Positions 8,289-18,263 of a DNA stretch of 64,000 bases are shown here, piece after piece; positions within the stretch are counted from its first letter, which is position 1, and each line of letters starts with the position of its first letter. The notes below the pieces were generated by a model, which did not search any database, had not been told where the DNA came from, and saw nothing but the letters and a program-made list of their open reading frames with translations. Made by a program: the position numbers and the translations under genes. Source of the stretch: Methanothermococcus sp. SCGC AD-155-E23 (GTDB taxonomy: Archaea; AGJL01; Methanococci; Methanococcales; Methanococcaceae); the NCBI GenBank assembly GCA_019561615.1, contig JAHEQA010000036.1, forward strand, positions 1-64,000, given 5' to 3'.

Positions 8289-9806
8289 ATGTTGTTTCTC
8301 AGGGCAAAACTACTGGATATAGACCTGGGAAATAACGGGGTAGTTATAAATGAGAGGGAGATAGTGGGGACGGAGTACTACCCCCAGGATAGGGTGTTGG
8401 TAGAGTGTGCAAAGGGGTCCTTCATAGGGGTGTTGTACACCACAAAAAAGATGGTGAAGGAGGGGGAGTTAGGTATCAGTAGAGGTGTTATAGAGGGTAT
8501 AGAGGAGGGAGAGGAGGTTAGGTTAAGACATGCACCTAGGCCTAAATCCCTGAAGTATATAAAAAAGAAGATGGATGGACAGGTGCTGAAACCCCATGAG
8601 ATCCATACCATAGTAGATGAGATAGTTCAGGGCAAACTCTCCAATATAGAGTTAACAGGTTTTGTAGTCTCCACCTATATCCATGGTATGGAGATGGGAG
8701 AGATTGTAGAGATGACCAAGAGGATGGGGGAAACTGGTGAAAGACTTCAATGGGATAGACATCCAGTGGTAGATGTACACAGTATTGGAGGAGTGCCTGG
8801 AAACAAGTACGCCCTAATTACTGTACCTATTGTAGCTGCAGCTGGGATGATTATTCCCAAGACCTCCTCCAGGGCTATAACCTCTGCAGCTGGGACAGCT
8901 GATGTGATGGAGGTACTTACCAGGGTTGACCTAGATGCCCAGGAGATGAAGAGGGTGGTTGAGGCTACCAACGGATGTCTAGTTTGGGGAGGGAGTGTAA
9001 ATCTAGCCCCTGCAGATGATATAATAATAAACGTAGAGAGGCCACTCTCTATAGATCCTCAACCCCAACTACTTGCAAGTGTTATGGCCAAGAAGATTGC
9101 AGCAGGGATCAACTACACGGTAATCGATATCCCAGTTGGACCTGGAGCTAAGATAAAGAATGAGAGGGAGGGCTATGCCCTTGCAAGGAAGTTCATAGAA
9201 CTTGGTGACAGGGTTGGGATAGATGTGAAATGTGCCATCACCTACGGGGGGCAGCCTATAGGTAGGGCTGTTGGACCTGCCCTGGAGGCTAGGGAGGCAC
9301 TTATGGCCCTGGAAGATCCTAAGTCCGCCCCAAAGAGTTTAATCGAGAAGTCCCTCTCCCTCGCCGGTATACTTCTAGAGTTTGGAGGTGTGGCACAACA
9401 TGGATCTGGTACAAAGGTGGCCAAGGATATCCTCTACTCTGGAAAGGCCCTGGAGAAATTTAAGGAGATAGTAATTGAGCAGGGAGGGGGAGAGGGTATA
9501 ACTAAGTCTGAGGATGTGGAGTTGGGGAGATACTTCGAGGACGTCCCCTCTCCAAAGGATGGATACGTGATATCCCTATCTAACAGGGGGATAACAGAGA
9601 TAGCCAAGGAGGCTGGTGCCCCAAGGGATAAGAAGGCTGGAGTACTACTCTACGTGAAGAGGGGATGTAAGGTAAACAAGGGTGACATACTCTACAGGAT
9701 ATACTCCAGTTCAGAGGAGAGGTTAAAATCTGCACTTAAACTTGCCAGGAGGATACATCCAGTAAGGGTTGAGGGGATAGTTATTAGGAGGGTTAGTAAG
9801 TTCTAA
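8289..9806 (+). CDS. deoA: AMP phosphorylase
   Basis: The protein has 505 residues, the archaeal AMPpase length. An N-terminal extension of about 85 residues, involved in assembly in the characterised enzyme, precedes the thymidine-phosphorylase-like core. The core includes KKKMDGQVLKPHEI (92-105) and the glycine-rich phosphate site VDVHSIGGVPGNK (161-173). The enzyme turns AMP plus phosphate into ribose-1,5-bisphosphate and adenine. It is the first step of the archaeal AMP pathway, which feeds ribose-bisphosphate isomerase and type III RuBisCO. Neither of those genes is in the window. Confidence 0.93.
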   Translation: MLFLRAKLLDIDLGNNGVVINEREIVGTEYYPQDRVLVECAKGSFIGVLYTTKKMVKEGELGISRGVIEGIEEGEEVRLRHAPRPKSLKYIKKKMDGQVLKPHEIHTIVDEIVQGKLSNIELTGFVVSTYIHGMEMGEIVEMTKRMGETGERLQWDRHPVVDVHSIGGVPGNKYALITVPIVAAAGMIIPKTSSRAITSAAGTADVMEVLTRVDLDAQEMKRVVEATNGCLVWGGSVNLAPADDIIINVERPLSIDPQPQLLASVMAKKIAAGINYTVIDIPVGPGAKIKNEREGYALARKFIELGDRVGIDVKCAITYGGQPIGRAVGPALEAREALMALEDPKSAPKSLIEKSLSLAGILLEFGGVAQHGSGTKVAKDILYSGKALEKFKEIVIEQGGGEGITKSEDVELGRYFEDVPSPKDGYVISLSNRGITEIAKEAGAPRDKKAGVLLYVKRGCKVNKGDILYRIYSSSEERLKSALKLARRIHPVRVEGIVIRRVSKF

Positions 9807-9816
9807 AGGTGATAGG

Positions 9817-11034
9817 TTGTATCTAACAAAGGAGGAGGAGAGGATATACAACGGAGAGTATGGGGAGGTTCTTGAGATGGCTATGAACCTCCTAGTATCC
9901 CTTGGAGAGATATACGGGGCAGAGAGACTTATAGAGATATCCTCAGCCCAGGTCTCTGGGGTATCCTATAAAACCATAGGGGAGGAGGGTTTAAACTTCT
10001 TAAAAGATATCTCCAGGGGTAATGTTAGGGTGTCTGTACCTACAACCTTAAACCCTGCAGGTATGGATCTCTCCAGGTATGAGGAACTTAATTTTCCCAG
10101 GGATTTTGTGGAGAAACAACTGGAGATAATAGAGTGCTTCAAGAGGATAGGTGTTGAGATAGGATGTACCTGTACCCCCTATCTCACTGGTAACCTTCCC
10201 TCCTGTGGGGATCACATAGCCTGGGCAGAGTCCTCTGCAGTCTCCTATGCAAATTCTGTTATTGGTGCCAGGACAAACAGGGAAGGAGGACCCTCCGCCT
10301 TAGCCTCTGCACTAATTGGAAAAACCCCCCTCTATGGATACCACCTAGATGAGAACAGGATACCTAGTTATACCTTTGAGGTGGAGGGAGAGTTAGAAGA
10401 TCTCTCTCACTACGGGGCCTTAGGTTCCTTGGTGGGAAGGATTGTAAAGAACGAAGTCCCCTACTTTATATTTAAAAACCCTATCTCCAGAGATAGGTAC
10501 ACTAAGTTGAAGGCACTTGGAGCCTCCCTAGCTGCCAGTGGAGGTGTGGCACTCTACCATGTAGAGGGAATAACACCTGAGTGTAGGATGGGTAAGATAG
10601 AGGTAGATACCCCTGAGAGGATAACTATCGATAGGGGGGATATAGAGGAGGAGTTTCACAGGTTAAATACCTCAGAGGAGAGACCTGACCTTATATGTAT
10701 AGGATGCCCACACTGTAGTTTAGGAGAGATAAAAGAGGTTGTAGACTTCATAGTAAAGAACAACCTTGGAAGATCTGGATTTAAATGTGATCTCTGGGTG
10801 TGCACCTCTATACATATTAAGGCTATTGCAGATAGGATGGGATATACAGAGGTTATTGAGAGGGCTGGAGGTAAGGTAATATGTGACACCTGTACAGTTG
10901 TGGCTCCAGTTGAGGAGATGGGTTATAAAAATATTGCAACAAATTCGGGAAAGGCTGCCATATACCTCCCTAGCTTCTGTGGTAGTAAGGTTATATACGG
11001 GAGTACCTGGGATGTGTTAAGGAGGGGTTTATAG
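9817..11034 (+). CDS. Phosphomevalonate dehydratase large subunit (aconitase X family)
   Basis: This is a 405-residue protein of the aconitase X catalytic family (former DUF521). Iron-sulfur and substrate motifs visible are GCTCTPY (116-122), C130, [23 protein letters not shown] and a C-terminal CDTCTVVAP. In archaea this subunit and a small DUF126 subunit dehydrate 5-phosphomevalonate in the modified mevalonate pathway. The small subunit is not here, but HMG-CoA reductase of the same pathway is nearby (18820). The bacterial relative is hydroxyproline dehydratase, which is less likely in a methanogen. The start is TTG at 9817 after GGTGAT. The gene lies ten bases after AMP phosphorylase and two before aroD. 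Confidence 0.87.
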   Translation: MYLTKEEERIYNGEYGEVLEMAMNLLVSLGEIYGAERLIEISSAQVSGVSYKTIGEEGLNFLKDISRGNVRVSVPTTLNPAGMDLSRYEELNFPRDFVEKQLEIIECFKRIGVEIGCTCTPYLTGNLPSCGDHIAWAESSAVSYANSVIGARTNREGGPSALASALIGKTPLYGYHLDENRIPSYTFEVEGELEDLSHYGALGSLVGRIVKNEVPYFIFKNPISRDRYTKLKALGASLAASGGVALYHVEGITPECRMGKIEVDTPERITIDRGDIEEEFHRLNTSEERPDLICIGCPHCSLGEIKEVVDFIVKNNLGRSGFKCDLWVCTSIHIKAIADRMGYTEVIERAGGKVICDTCTVVAPVEEMGYKNIATNSGKAAIYLPSFCGSKVIYGSTWDVLRRGL

Positions 11035-11036
11035 AT

Positions 11037-11693
11037 ATGATATGTGTTCCCATAGTGGAGGATAATATTAGGGATGCCCTTAGATCTGCAGAGAGGGCCT
11101 TGGAGGTTGCAGATATTGTAGAGTTTAGGGTGGATTACTTTAGAGATATCAGAGAGGAGGATATTGTAGAGATGGCCAACTACCCCTCTATTGTTACAAT
11201 AAGGGCTCACTGGGAAGGGGGTAAATATAGAGGTAGTTACGATAGAAGGATAGGGTTATTTAAAGTGGCTATTGAGAATAATGTAAAGTATATAGATGTG
11301 GAGTTAAGGGAGAAGAGAAATAGGGAACTTGTGGATTTTAGAGATGATACAGGTTCAAAAACTGAGGTTATCATATCCTATCACGATTTTGAGGAGACAC
11401 CTCCCTACAACACACTGAGAGATATGGTAAACAGGGAACTTGAGATAGGAGATATTGGCAAATTTGCCACCATGGTAAAGAGCAAAAAAGATATCTTAAA
11501 TATTCTAGGAGTTACACAGGAGTTTGAGGGGAGGGTAATAGGTATAGGGATGGGAGAGATGGGAAAGTTAACAAGGATACTGGGAACCTACTTTGGAAGT
11601 ATACTGACCTTTGCCTCCATGGAGGGTAAATCCTCTGCACCTGGACAGATAGATGTGAAAAGGTTAAGGGAGATATACAGTCTTATCTTTTAA
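11037..11693 (+). CDS. aroD: 3-Dehydroquinate dehydratase, type I
   Basis: This is a 218-residue TIM-barrel enzyme that turns 3-dehydroquinate into 3-dehydroshikimate in aromatic amino acid synthesis. Key residues are Glu29 in the EFRVDYF segment, His116 in SYHDF and the Schiff-base Lys142 in [10 protein letters not shown]. The C-terminal [12 protein letters not shown] loop closes the site. The ATG lies two bases after the preceding stop. The 3' end overlaps the convergent TraB-like gene by four bases. Confidence 0.94.
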   Translation: MICVPIVEDNIRDALRSAERALEVADIVEFRVDYFRDIREEDIVEMANYPSIVTIRAHWEGGKYRGSYDRRIGLFKVAIENNVKYIDVELREKRNRELVDFRDDTGSKTEVIISYHDFEETPPYNTLRDMVNRELEIGDIGKFATMVKSKKDILNILGVTQEFEGRVIGIGMGEMGKLTRILGTYFGSILTFASMEGKSSAPGQIDVKRLREIYSLIF

Positions 11694-12862
11694 AGTCCTA
11701 GGAACCTAGGTAGGAAGTAAAAGGTACCTATGGCACTTCCCAGGCTTGAGAGGGCTGCCACCATCAACACCCTCATAACGTTGTTATCCATCAAATCCCT
11801 TAACTCCTCACATCTAAGTAGATGTTGGATATCCTCCAGGGTTATACCCCTACACTTTAACTCCACCAATCCCACTATATAACCTGCCCCAATAACAGGT
11901 ATTAGGGAGGTTATAGGGGCTACAAGGAATGCAGTAATAACAGAGGGTAACTTCCCCCTTGCAAGGACCACCCCCAGTGCAGAGAGGGTGCCATTTACCA
12001 GTATCCACTCTAGGGTAAATCTCTTTAACACCTCAGGGTTGGAGGAGAGTGTATATATCCCATAGAGTATAATCCCAATTAAAATCACTGAAAACACTAT
12101 TTTCCAGTAACTCCTCCCCTTCTTTACCTCCATAAGTTCATTTAGATCGATCTCTATCTCCCCCCTCTCAAGTTTTTTCAGATAGTCCACTATCCCCTTG
12201 ACATGACCTGCCCCCACTACAACAAGTATCTTCTCCCTTCCAATACTTGTATCAAAGATGTTCTTTGCCATGTATCTGTCCCTCTCATCAACAAAGACCT
12301 TATAGAGGGTAGGGGATAGATGTTTCAGTATCTCAACTAACTCCTGGGCGTTATCCACCATCTCCCTTATGGTTTTCCTGTCCAATTTGGCAATCTCCTC
12401 CTCTTCAAATAGGTTGAATATTAACTTCAACTTCTCCTTTAGGGGCATACTGTTCAACGCACGCCTAAGTGTAACACCTACAGGCCTATCTATGAGATAG
12501 AGAGGTTTCTTATAGAACTTGGCCAACTCTATAGCCCTCTTCATCTCACTACCTGGTTTAACGTTGAACCTCTCTCCTATCTCTCTCTGAAAACCTGCTA
12601 GAACTGTGTGAAGTAGAAACAATCCAATATCTCCACTTTTCAATACCTCCAGTATATTTATACTCTTTAGGTCTTTATCCCTCCCCTCCCCATTTACAAG
12701 GGCCAGGAACCTCTCACTATCTAACTCCACTGCTATTAGATCAGGATCTATCTCCTTTATAGCCTCCTCTACCTCTCTTATACTATCCTCTGAAACATGG
12801 GCTGTACCTAGGATGTAAATATCACAGGTGTTATGTCCATTGTTTATTCTCACATGATGCAT
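11690..12862 (-). CDS. TraB family membrane protein (MJ1365-like)
   Basis: This is a 390-residue TraB/PrgY/GumN-type protein. The N-terminal domain carries the two GxxH motifs, [12 protein letters not shown] (about residues 17-28) and [13 protein letters not shown] conserved [12 protein letters not shown] segment is also present. About four hydrophobic helices occupy the C-terminal third. In bacteria relatives affect pheromone export or act as putative metalloproteases (Tiki-like); the archaeal role is unknown. A 30-residue upstream extension is open, but ATG 12862 follows GGTGAAAG and begins at the conserved region. Using it avoids overlap with the divergent arcS gene. Confidence 0.83.
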   Translation of the reverse strand: MHHVRINNGHNTCDIYILGTAHVSEDSIREVEEAIKEIDPDLIAVELDSERFLALVNGEGRDKDLKSINILEVLKSGDIGLFLLHTVLAGFQREIGERFNVKPGSEMKRAIELAKFYKKPLYLIDRPVGVTLRRALNSMPLKEKLKLIFNLFEEEEIAKLDRKTIREMVDNAQELVEILKHLSPTLYKVFVDERDRYMAKNIFDTSIGREKILVVVGAGHVKGIVDYLKKLERGEIEIDLNELMEVKKGRSYWKIVFSVILIGIILYGIYTLSSNPEVLKRFTLEWILVNGTLSALGVVLARGKLPSVITAFLVAPITSLIPVIGAGYIVGLVELKCRGITLEDIQHLLRCEELRDLMDNNVMRVLMVAALSSLGSAIGTFYFLPRFLGL

Positions 12863-12934
12863 TCTTTCACCGGGATATAGGTACTCATAATAATAATAAA
12901 GATTTGAATATTTATAATGATAAGAAGGGATAGC

Positions 12935-14608
12935 ATGTTGGAACCTCTTCACTACGATATAGGTAGGATGTGTAAGGAGAGTTACGTGGGGAAGGATGGA
13001 TACACCCCAAAGATATTAGACAGTGATATACTGGAGGGTATTAAACCTCCCCTCTTAAAGATACCCTTTGACTCTCCAAGGGAGTTGGCAGAGTATCTAC
13101 TAGAGGTAAACAGGGGGAAACTCCAGGGTACCCTTGAATTGGAGGACTGTACCCTTAAGTATCTTATAGTTAATCTGGGAAAACACCTGGACCTACTTGA
13201 CACCCTATTAAGGGATAAACCTGACTTGGTGATAATTGGAGATGGTAGGAGGCTTATAAAGAGGAGGGAACTAGTAGAATTGATAGGGAGGATAAGGGCT
13301 TCTATATCTCCAAACAGTGCCATATACTTCCCAACAGCACTACCCTGGGAGATCCCCCTACTGGTATACCTAGGTGTGGATTACTTCGACTACTCCTCTG
13401 CCTACTACTACGGTTCCCTAGGATACTACTTTACAAAGAACAGGATGATATTGAAAGAGGGGAATAGGGAAGAGATAGTAAACCACAATATAGAGGTTAT
13501 CTCCCAGGTACTCATGGAGACAAGGTACTGTATAAGGGAGGGAATGCTAAGGAACCTGGTGGAGGAGACTACAGTATCAGATCCCTATCTCCGGGCAAAC
13601 TACAGGAGGTATGAACCAGACCTGAGAAATATTCCACTGTCCAAGGGAAGGAAGATAATCGTTACCATAGATGAGACCCAGATACCTGAGGTAAAGAAGT
13701 ACATAGAGAGGGCGAGAAACTACGAGTTGTTTACAGATACCCTGGTCCTGCTACCCTGTTCTTCCAAGAAACCCTACTCAAGGTCTAAATCCCACAGATA
13801 CTTTATAAGTGCCATAAACTCCAGTGGTCTCCCAGTTGAGGAGATCGTTATCACCTCTCCCTACGCCATAGTTCCAAGGGCCCTTGAAGGTGTGGTAAAC
13901 TACGACATCCCAGTTACAGGTAGGTGGTCTCTGGAGGAGGTGGAGTTTATAAACAGGGAGTTGGACTACCTGTTAAAGAGGGGTAGGGAGAAGTTCCAAC
14001 ATCTAAAGATAGTGGCCCACCTACCTGACCACTACCTGGAGATAGTGAGGGACACCTGTGAGAAGTACGGGGATCTTATAGTAACCTCCAGGGGTAACCC
14101 CCTATCCCCAGAGTCTCTAAAGACTTTAAGGGATACACTTAGGGAGTTAAAGGAGAGCTGTGGTATAGAGGAAAGGGATTTAAAAAAGCTAAGGAGGATG
14201 CAGATCCTTCACAACTACAGGGAGCTTTCTAAATTCCAATTTGGAAAGAACTTCATCCCAGAGGATGTGATAGTTAAGGGGGAGGTTAAAAAGTTCTTTA
14301 TAAAAAGAGATGGAAGACTGATCCAGATATGCTCCATAAGTCCAGAGACTGGCCTCTACGTCCTAACTTACCAGGGTGGTAAGTTACTTGGGAGGGTTAA
14401 CTGGGTGGAGGTCAATTTTAAAGTTAAAAAGGGATCCCTATTCCCTCCAGGTTTTGTGGACTGTGATGAAAATATCTCTGTAAGGGATGAGGTTGTAATC
14501 TTCTATGAAGATGAAGTAGTTGGAGTGGGAAGAGCCATACTAAATGGCTCCGAGATGAAAAAAGCGGAAAAGGGGAAGTTGGTAAATGTGAGGCATGTAG
14601 CTAATTAA
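12935..14608 (+). CDS. arcS: Archaeosine synthase ArcS
   Basis: This is a protein of about 557 residues of the ArcS type, which acts on preQ0 at tRNA position 15 on the way to archaeosine. The N-terminal half resembles TGT. The diagnostic PCSSKKPYSRSKSH motif lies at about residues 274-287, and a PUA domain occupies the last 75 or so residues (VIVKGEVKKF...VGVGRAI). TgtA, the base-exchange enzyme that acts before it, is encoded at 33976. ATG 12935 has AAGGGA upstream; ATG 12917, six codons earlier, is possible. A TATTTATAAT box is centred near 12910. Confidence 0.9.
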   Translation: MLEPLHYDIGRMCKESYVGKDGYTPKILDSDILEGIKPPLLKIPFDSPRELAEYLLEVNRGKLQGTLELEDCTLKYLIVNLGKHLDLLDTLLRDKPDLVIIGDGRRLIKRRELVELIGRIRASISPNSAIYFPTALPWEIPLLVYLGVDYFDYSSAYYYGSLGYYFTKNRMILKEGNREEIVNHNIEVISQVLMETRYCIREGMLRNLVEETTVSDPYLRANYRRYEPDLRNIPLSKGRKIIVTIDETQIPEVKKYIERARNYELFTDTLVLLPCSSKKPYSRSKSHRYFISAINSSGLPVEEIVITSPYAIVPRALEGVVNYDIPVTGRWSLEEVEFINRELDYLLKRGREKFQHLKIVAHLPDHYLEIVRDTCEKYGDLIVTSRGNPLSPESLKTLRDTLRELKESCGIEERDLKKLRRMQILHNYRELSKFQFGKNFIPEDVIVKGEVKKFFIKRDGRLIQICSISPETGLYVLTYQGGKLLGRVNWVEVNFKVKKGSLFPPGFVDCDENISVRDEVVIFYEDEVVGVGRAILNGSEMKKAEKGKLVNVRHVAN

Positions 14609-14621
14609 AAAAAGAAGGGAT

Positions 14622-16139
14622 TTAGGATTCTGCCATCTCCATTATCTTGACAACATCCATGTAGTCGATTATTCCGTTGTTGTCCATGTCCAGTCTCTTC
14701 TCGTCACTGTTCAGTGCAGTCTTACCTACGTAGTAGTTAAGGGTTATGTATGCATCGTCCAGGTCTATTCTGCAGTCACCATCTGCATCTCCCTTTATAA
14801 CTCCTATACCGTTGACATTTACATTTCTCTCTCCACCGAATAGCATTACATCTGCAATCTCCTTACTTGTATCTACATGGTGTCTAAATCCTCTGAAGAA
14901 CTCCTGTCCAGGACCGTATGCCATTATAGGTACTGGATTACCTGTGTGTTTGTGGGATATAAATCTTACCCCTACCCTCTCACTGAGTATCTCTCCTATG
15001 GCATTTCCAAGGGCGTACTTGTTGTCAGAGTTCATAGCCTCCTTAATCTTTTTAACCTCTTCATCTGTTAGATCCAACCCTGTGTACTTCTTTATAACCT
15101 CTCTTGGATCTCCACCCTTCTTTATCTCCTTAGCCATTTTAGAAACAGAGGCCTTTATACTGAGAATTCTATGCTCATCTATTGGATCTCCATAGTCTGT
15201 TCCAATTCCCAATCCAGCAGTTTCATGGTCTGCAAGGATTACTACAAGGGTATTCTTGTTTCTCCTTGCGTAATCGAGACAGTAACCTACAACGTCGTCA
15301 AACTCCTTGGTCTCTGCCACAACAGATGCCACGTCGTTGGCGTGACATGCATGATCTATCCTTCCACCTTCAACCATGAGGAAGAACCCATCTGGATCCT
15401 TCTCCAACAACTCTATAGCCTTCTTTGTCATGTCCAGGAGTCCTACGGTATTGTTATCCCTGTCAAGTACATAGGGCATGTGGCTCTCTGCAAAGAGACC
15501 TAGTACATAATCTCCATCTACACTTTTCAACTCATCCTTGGTGTATATTATCTTGTATCCATTTCTCCTTGCCAGGTCTAAGGTCTCGGTGTCAAACACC
15601 CTCTTACCTCCTCCAAATAACACGTTAACCTTGTGCTCTATTAGTTGTCTTGCAATCTCCTTCTCCATATCCCTGTGCTTTACATGGGATGCAAACACTG
15701 CTGGAGTTGCATGGGTAATTCTAGTGGTGGTTACCAGTCCTGTAGCCTTACCACTGTACTTTGCCAACTCTAAGAGGGTAGTTACATTTACAATCCTATT
15801 TCCTACCTTGATAGTAGAGATCATTCTGTTGTAGGTTTTAAAACCTGTGGCTATGGCAGTTCCTGCAGCTGCAGAATCTGTAACTGGACCACTTAAGGAA
15901 TGTGTAAGTTCAAATCCTGTAGAGGGCAAGTCCTCCATGTGGAGATGTCCATAACAGAGTCTTGTTATCTCCATCTGACCAACACCCATCCCATCTCCAA
16001 TAAGTACTATAACGTTCTTTACCCCTCTAGCCTTGATAGAAGGACTCTCTGTACTGTAGCCCTTTGCCACACTTGCCTGGAAGGCAAGGAGAAGGGAGAT
16101 GACAAAGAGGACACCTAGTATCCCTATCTTCTTATTCAT
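14622..16139 (-). CDS. Secreted alkaline phosphatase with C-terminal dockerin domain
   Basis: The protein has 505 residues. A signal peptide (MNKK followed by a hydrophobic stretch ending near ASVAKG) is followed by the alkaline phosphatase core. Core motifs are LIGDGMGVGQ (metal site), TDSAAAGTA (Ser nucleophile) and ILADHETAGLG (metal-binding DHE). The last 56 residues hold two calcium-loop repeats, GDADGDCRIDLDDAYITL and LDMDNNGIIDYMDVVKIM, spaced as in a type I dockerin. Dockerins normally bind cohesins; none was seen in the window. The likely role is extracellular phosphate scavenging. ATG 16139 follows GGTGAT. Two overlapping palindromes lie upstream of its TATA box. Confidence 0.9.
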   Translation of the reverse strand: MNKKIGILGVLFVISLLLAFQASVAKGYSTESPSIKARGVKNVIVLIGDGMGVGQMEITRLCYGHLHMEDLPSTGFELTHSLSGPVTDSAAAGTAIATGFKTYNRMISTIKVGNRIVNVTTLLELAKYSGKATGLVTTTRITHATPAVFASHVKHRDMEKEIARQLIEHKVNVLFGGGKRVFDTETLDLARRNGYKIIYTKDELKSVDGDYVLGLFAESHMPYVLDRDNNTVGLLDMTKKAIELLEKDPDGFFLMVEGGRIDHACHANDVASVVAETKEFDDVVGYCLDYARRNKNTLVVILADHETAGLGIGTDYGDPIDEHRILSIKASVSKMAKEIKKGGDPREVIKKYTGLDLTDEEVKKIKEAMNSDNKYALGNAIGEILSERVGVRFISHKHTGNPVPIMAYGPGQEFFRGFRHHVDTSKEIADVMLFGGERNVNVNGIGVIKGDADGDCRIDLDDAYITLNYYVGKTALNSDEKRLDMDNNGIIDYMDVVKIMEMAES

Positions 16140-16183
16140 TTTATCACCTCAGGGATCTTGACATTAAGATTTCAAGTACTAAA

Positions 16184-16196
16184 TTTTATATAAAGT
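16184..16196 (-). promoter_or_regulatory. Box A of the alkaline phosphatase gene
   Basis: The minus strand reads CTTTATATAAAAT, preceded by a purine-rich GAAAA that could be a BRE. The distance to the ATG (about 45-57 bases) fits transcription starting near 16166 with a leader of about 27 bases. Confidence 0.6.
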
Positions 16197-16204
16197 TTTC
16201 CATA

Positions 16205-16231
16205 TGTGAACAAAAGTTCACAAAATGTGAA
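16205..16231. promoter_or_regulatory. Two overlapping palindromic operators upstream of the phosphatase TATA box
   Basis: TGTGAAC-AAAA-GTTCACA (16205-16222) is a perfect 7-4-7 inverted repeat. TTCACA-AAA-TGTGAA (16217-16231) is a perfect 6-3-6 repeat that shares the middle half-site. Together they give three TGTGAA half-sites in alternating orientation. They lie immediately upstream of the box A at 16184-16196 and just past the ndk stop. This geometry (palindromes with an AT spacer upstream of BRE/TATA) is like the upstream activating sites of the archaeal Lrp-type activator Ptr2. The regulator here is unknown. Confidence 0.65.
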
Positions 16232-16235
16232 TAAA

Positions 16236-16640
16236 TTATTTTCCAAAGAACAGTTCTATCTCCCTCCTGGCACTTTCCCTGGAGTCTGAGGCATGGACTA
16301 GGTTATCTGGTGTGGAGTATCCAAAGTCCCCCCTTATAGTTCCCATATCTGCCTCTAAGGGGTTGGTCTTTCCCACCATCTTTCTAACTACAGATATAGC
16401 CTCCTCCCCCTCAATTACCATTGCAACAACCCTATCTGAGGTGATAAAGTTAATTAATTTTTCAAAAAAGTCCTTACCCCTATGCTCCTCGTAGAGCTTC
16501 TCTGCCAACTCCCTGGACATCTTCAACATCTTCATCTCTACTATCTCCAGACCCTTATCTTCAAAGCGCTGGATAATCCTTCCCATTAACTTTCTCTTTA
16601 CAGCATCTGGTTTCAACATTACAAAGGTTCTCTCCCTCAA
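16236..16640 (-). CDS. ndk: Nucleoside diphosphate kinase
   Basis: The protein has 134 residues, slightly short of the usual 140-150 but complete. It has the N-terminal [13 protein letters not shown], the GTIRGDFG loop and the active-site histidine H116 in NLVHASDS. It transfers the gamma-phosphate between nucleoside triphosphates and diphosphates. The start is TTG at 16640 with AGGGAT upstream. The gene is divergent from purE and ends next to the phosphatase operator. Confidence 0.95.
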   Translation of the reverse strand: MRERTFVMLKPDAVKRKLMGRIIQRFEDKGLEIVEMKMLKMSRELAEKLYEEHRGKDFFEKLINFITSDRVVAMVIEGEEAISVVRKMVGKTNPLEADMGTIRGDFGYSTPDNLVHASDSRESARREIELFFGK

Positions 16641-16718
16641 GGTTATCCCTTCTTTTTTAAAAAGTTATAAAAATAAGATTTACTATAAATAACTTCAGAA
16701 AAAGATGGGAGTGGGAGC

Positions 16719-17195
16719 ATGATATGTATAATCATGGGTAGTGAAAGTGACTTAAAAATAGCTGAGAAGGCAGTATCTATTTTAAAGGACTTTGGAGTAG
16801 AGTTTGAGGTTAGAGTTGCCTCTGCCCATAGAACCCCAGATCTCGTTGAGGAGATAGTAAAGAACAGTAAGGCCAAGGTATTTATAGCAATTGCAGGACT
16901 TGCAGCACATCTCCCAGGTGTTGTAGCCTCCCTAACAACAAGACCTGTAATAGCAGTACCTGTAGAGAGTAAGTTAGATGGAATGGATGCCCTCCTAAGC
17001 TGTGTCCAGATGCCTCCAGGTGTACCAACTGCAACTGTAGGGATAGACAGAGGGGACAACGCAGCACTTTTAGCCCTTGAGATCTTGGCACTCTCCGACG
17101 AGGAGTTAAATAAGAAGTTGGAGGAATTTAGAAAAAAGCAGAGAGAAAAGGTTATGAATGCAGATAAAAGAGTTAGAGAGCTTTATAAAAGTTAA
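16719..17195 (+). CDS. purE: Phosphoribosylaminoimidazole carboxylase / N5-CAIR mutase PurE
   Basis: The protein has 158 residues with the PurE motifs [12 protein letters not shown] (8-19), ASAHRTPD (34-41) and [13 protein letters not shown]. It forms CAIR in purine synthesis. Whether it uses N5-CAIR from PurK or AIR plus CO2 directly cannot be decided, because no purK lies in the window. The start is ATG at 16719 after GGGAG. The last four bases overlap the convergent radA gene. Other purine genes (purC, purS) are at 25.7-26.7 kb. Confidence 0.94.
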   Translation: MICIIMGSESDLKIAEKAVSILKDFGVEFEVRVASAHRTPDLVEEIVKNSKAKVFIAIAGLAAHLPGVVASLTTRPVIAVPVESKLDGMDALLSCVQMPPGVPTATVGIDRGDNAALLALEILALSDEELNKKLEEFRKKQREKVMNADKRVRELYKS

Positions 17196-18160
17196 TCGTG
17201 AACTCCCCTCTCAGTTATTCTGAATATAGCTTCAGAATCTGGGAGATGTGGGGAGTCGTATAACTTGGCTATTCTCTTATCTCCCTTACCTTTTCTAAGG
17301 AAGATTCTGAAGGTTGCGGCGTGACCTACTATATGTCCACCTATAGGTTGCTCCGCAGGTCCAAAGAAGGTATCTAACTTCGCTGCAACCTGGTTAGTTA
17401 CAAGCACTACACAGTTGTAGAGATCAGCTAACTTGTTCAATGTTGCCATGTGTTTTGCAAGTTTCTGCTGTCTCTCTGCAAGTCTTCCCATCCCTGCATA
17501 TTCACTTCTAAAGGTACTTGTTAGGGAGTCCACAACTACCAACTTTATATTGTGACCAGCCCTTATAAGCTCCTCTACCTTCTCTGCGTAGAGCATCTGC
17601 ATATCTGAGTTGTAGGCCCTTGCTACAAAGATGTTGTCAAGGACCTTCTGACCATCTATTCCTAGGGCTTCAGCCATCTGCATGATCCTCTCAGGTCTAA
17701 AGGTACCCTCGGTATCTATGTACACCGCCTTTCTATTTTCCAACTCCTCCTCACCTAGTACCTCCTCATCTGCAATAATCATATCGTCACATTGGAGGTT
17801 TACACAGGCCTGATGTACAATCTGGGTTTTACCACTTCCAAACATACCTGCAAACTCTGTGGTTGACTGGCTCTCCAAACCTCCGTTAAGTATCTTGTCC
17901 AACTCTTTACTACCTGTAGAGAGCTTCCATACAGTTCTTCTCTGTTTTAGGAGATCCATTCCACTTTTAAACCCTAGGTCACATAACTCCCTTGCATGGG
18001 CTATTATCCTAATGGCAGCCTTCTCACTTATACCGTCGATCTCTGTAAGTTCCTCAATTGAGGCAGTTGCTATCTTCATAAAATCAGTGTATCCAGCCTC
18101 AATAAGCTTCTCTGCAATTGAGGGGCCAACACCAGGTAGATCAGTTAATTTATCTGCCAT
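17192..18160 (-). CDS. radA: DNA repair and recombination protein RadA
   Basis: This is the 322-residue archaeal RecA/Rad51-family recombinase. An N-terminal helix-hairpin-helix domain ([20 protein letters not shown] and a second copy near 35-55) precedes the ATPase core. The core has Walker A GMFGSGKT (105-112), the [14 protein letters not shown] Walker B region, an LVTNQV segment and the L2-type [15 protein letters not shown] loop. No intein interrupts it. It is divergent from cbiT, with about 100 bases of shared regulatory DNA between them. Confidence 0.97.
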   Translation of the reverse strand: MADKLTDLPGVGPSIAEKLIEAGYTDFMKIATASIEELTEIDGISEKAAIRIIAHARELCDLGFKSGMDLLKQRRTVWKLSTGSKELDKILNGGLESQSTTEFAGMFGSGKTQIVHQACVNLQCDDMIIADEEVLGEEELENRKAVYIDTEGTFRPERIMQMAEALGIDGQKVLDNIFVARAYNSDMQMLYAEKVEELIRAGHNIKLVVVDSLTSTFRSEYAGMGRLAERQQKLAKHMATLNKLADLYNCVVLVTNQVAAKLDTFFGPAEQPIGGHIVGHAATFRIFLRKGKGDKRIAKLYDSPHLPDSEAIFRITERGVHD

Positions 18161-18263
18161 TTAAGGATCACCTTGATAATCATGATAATAGGTAGGATGG
18201 TAGGACTACTATGGGGAAACTCACTATTTATAATTTTTGCAGTATATATAGTGAGGTGGAGGG

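Noticed and set aside
18220-18255. CTCACTAT ... ATAGTGAG inverted repeat around the cbiT box A
   Set aside because: The arms are eight bases with a 20-base loop in AT-rich DNA. It may be chance, and no second copy or known motif supports an operator.
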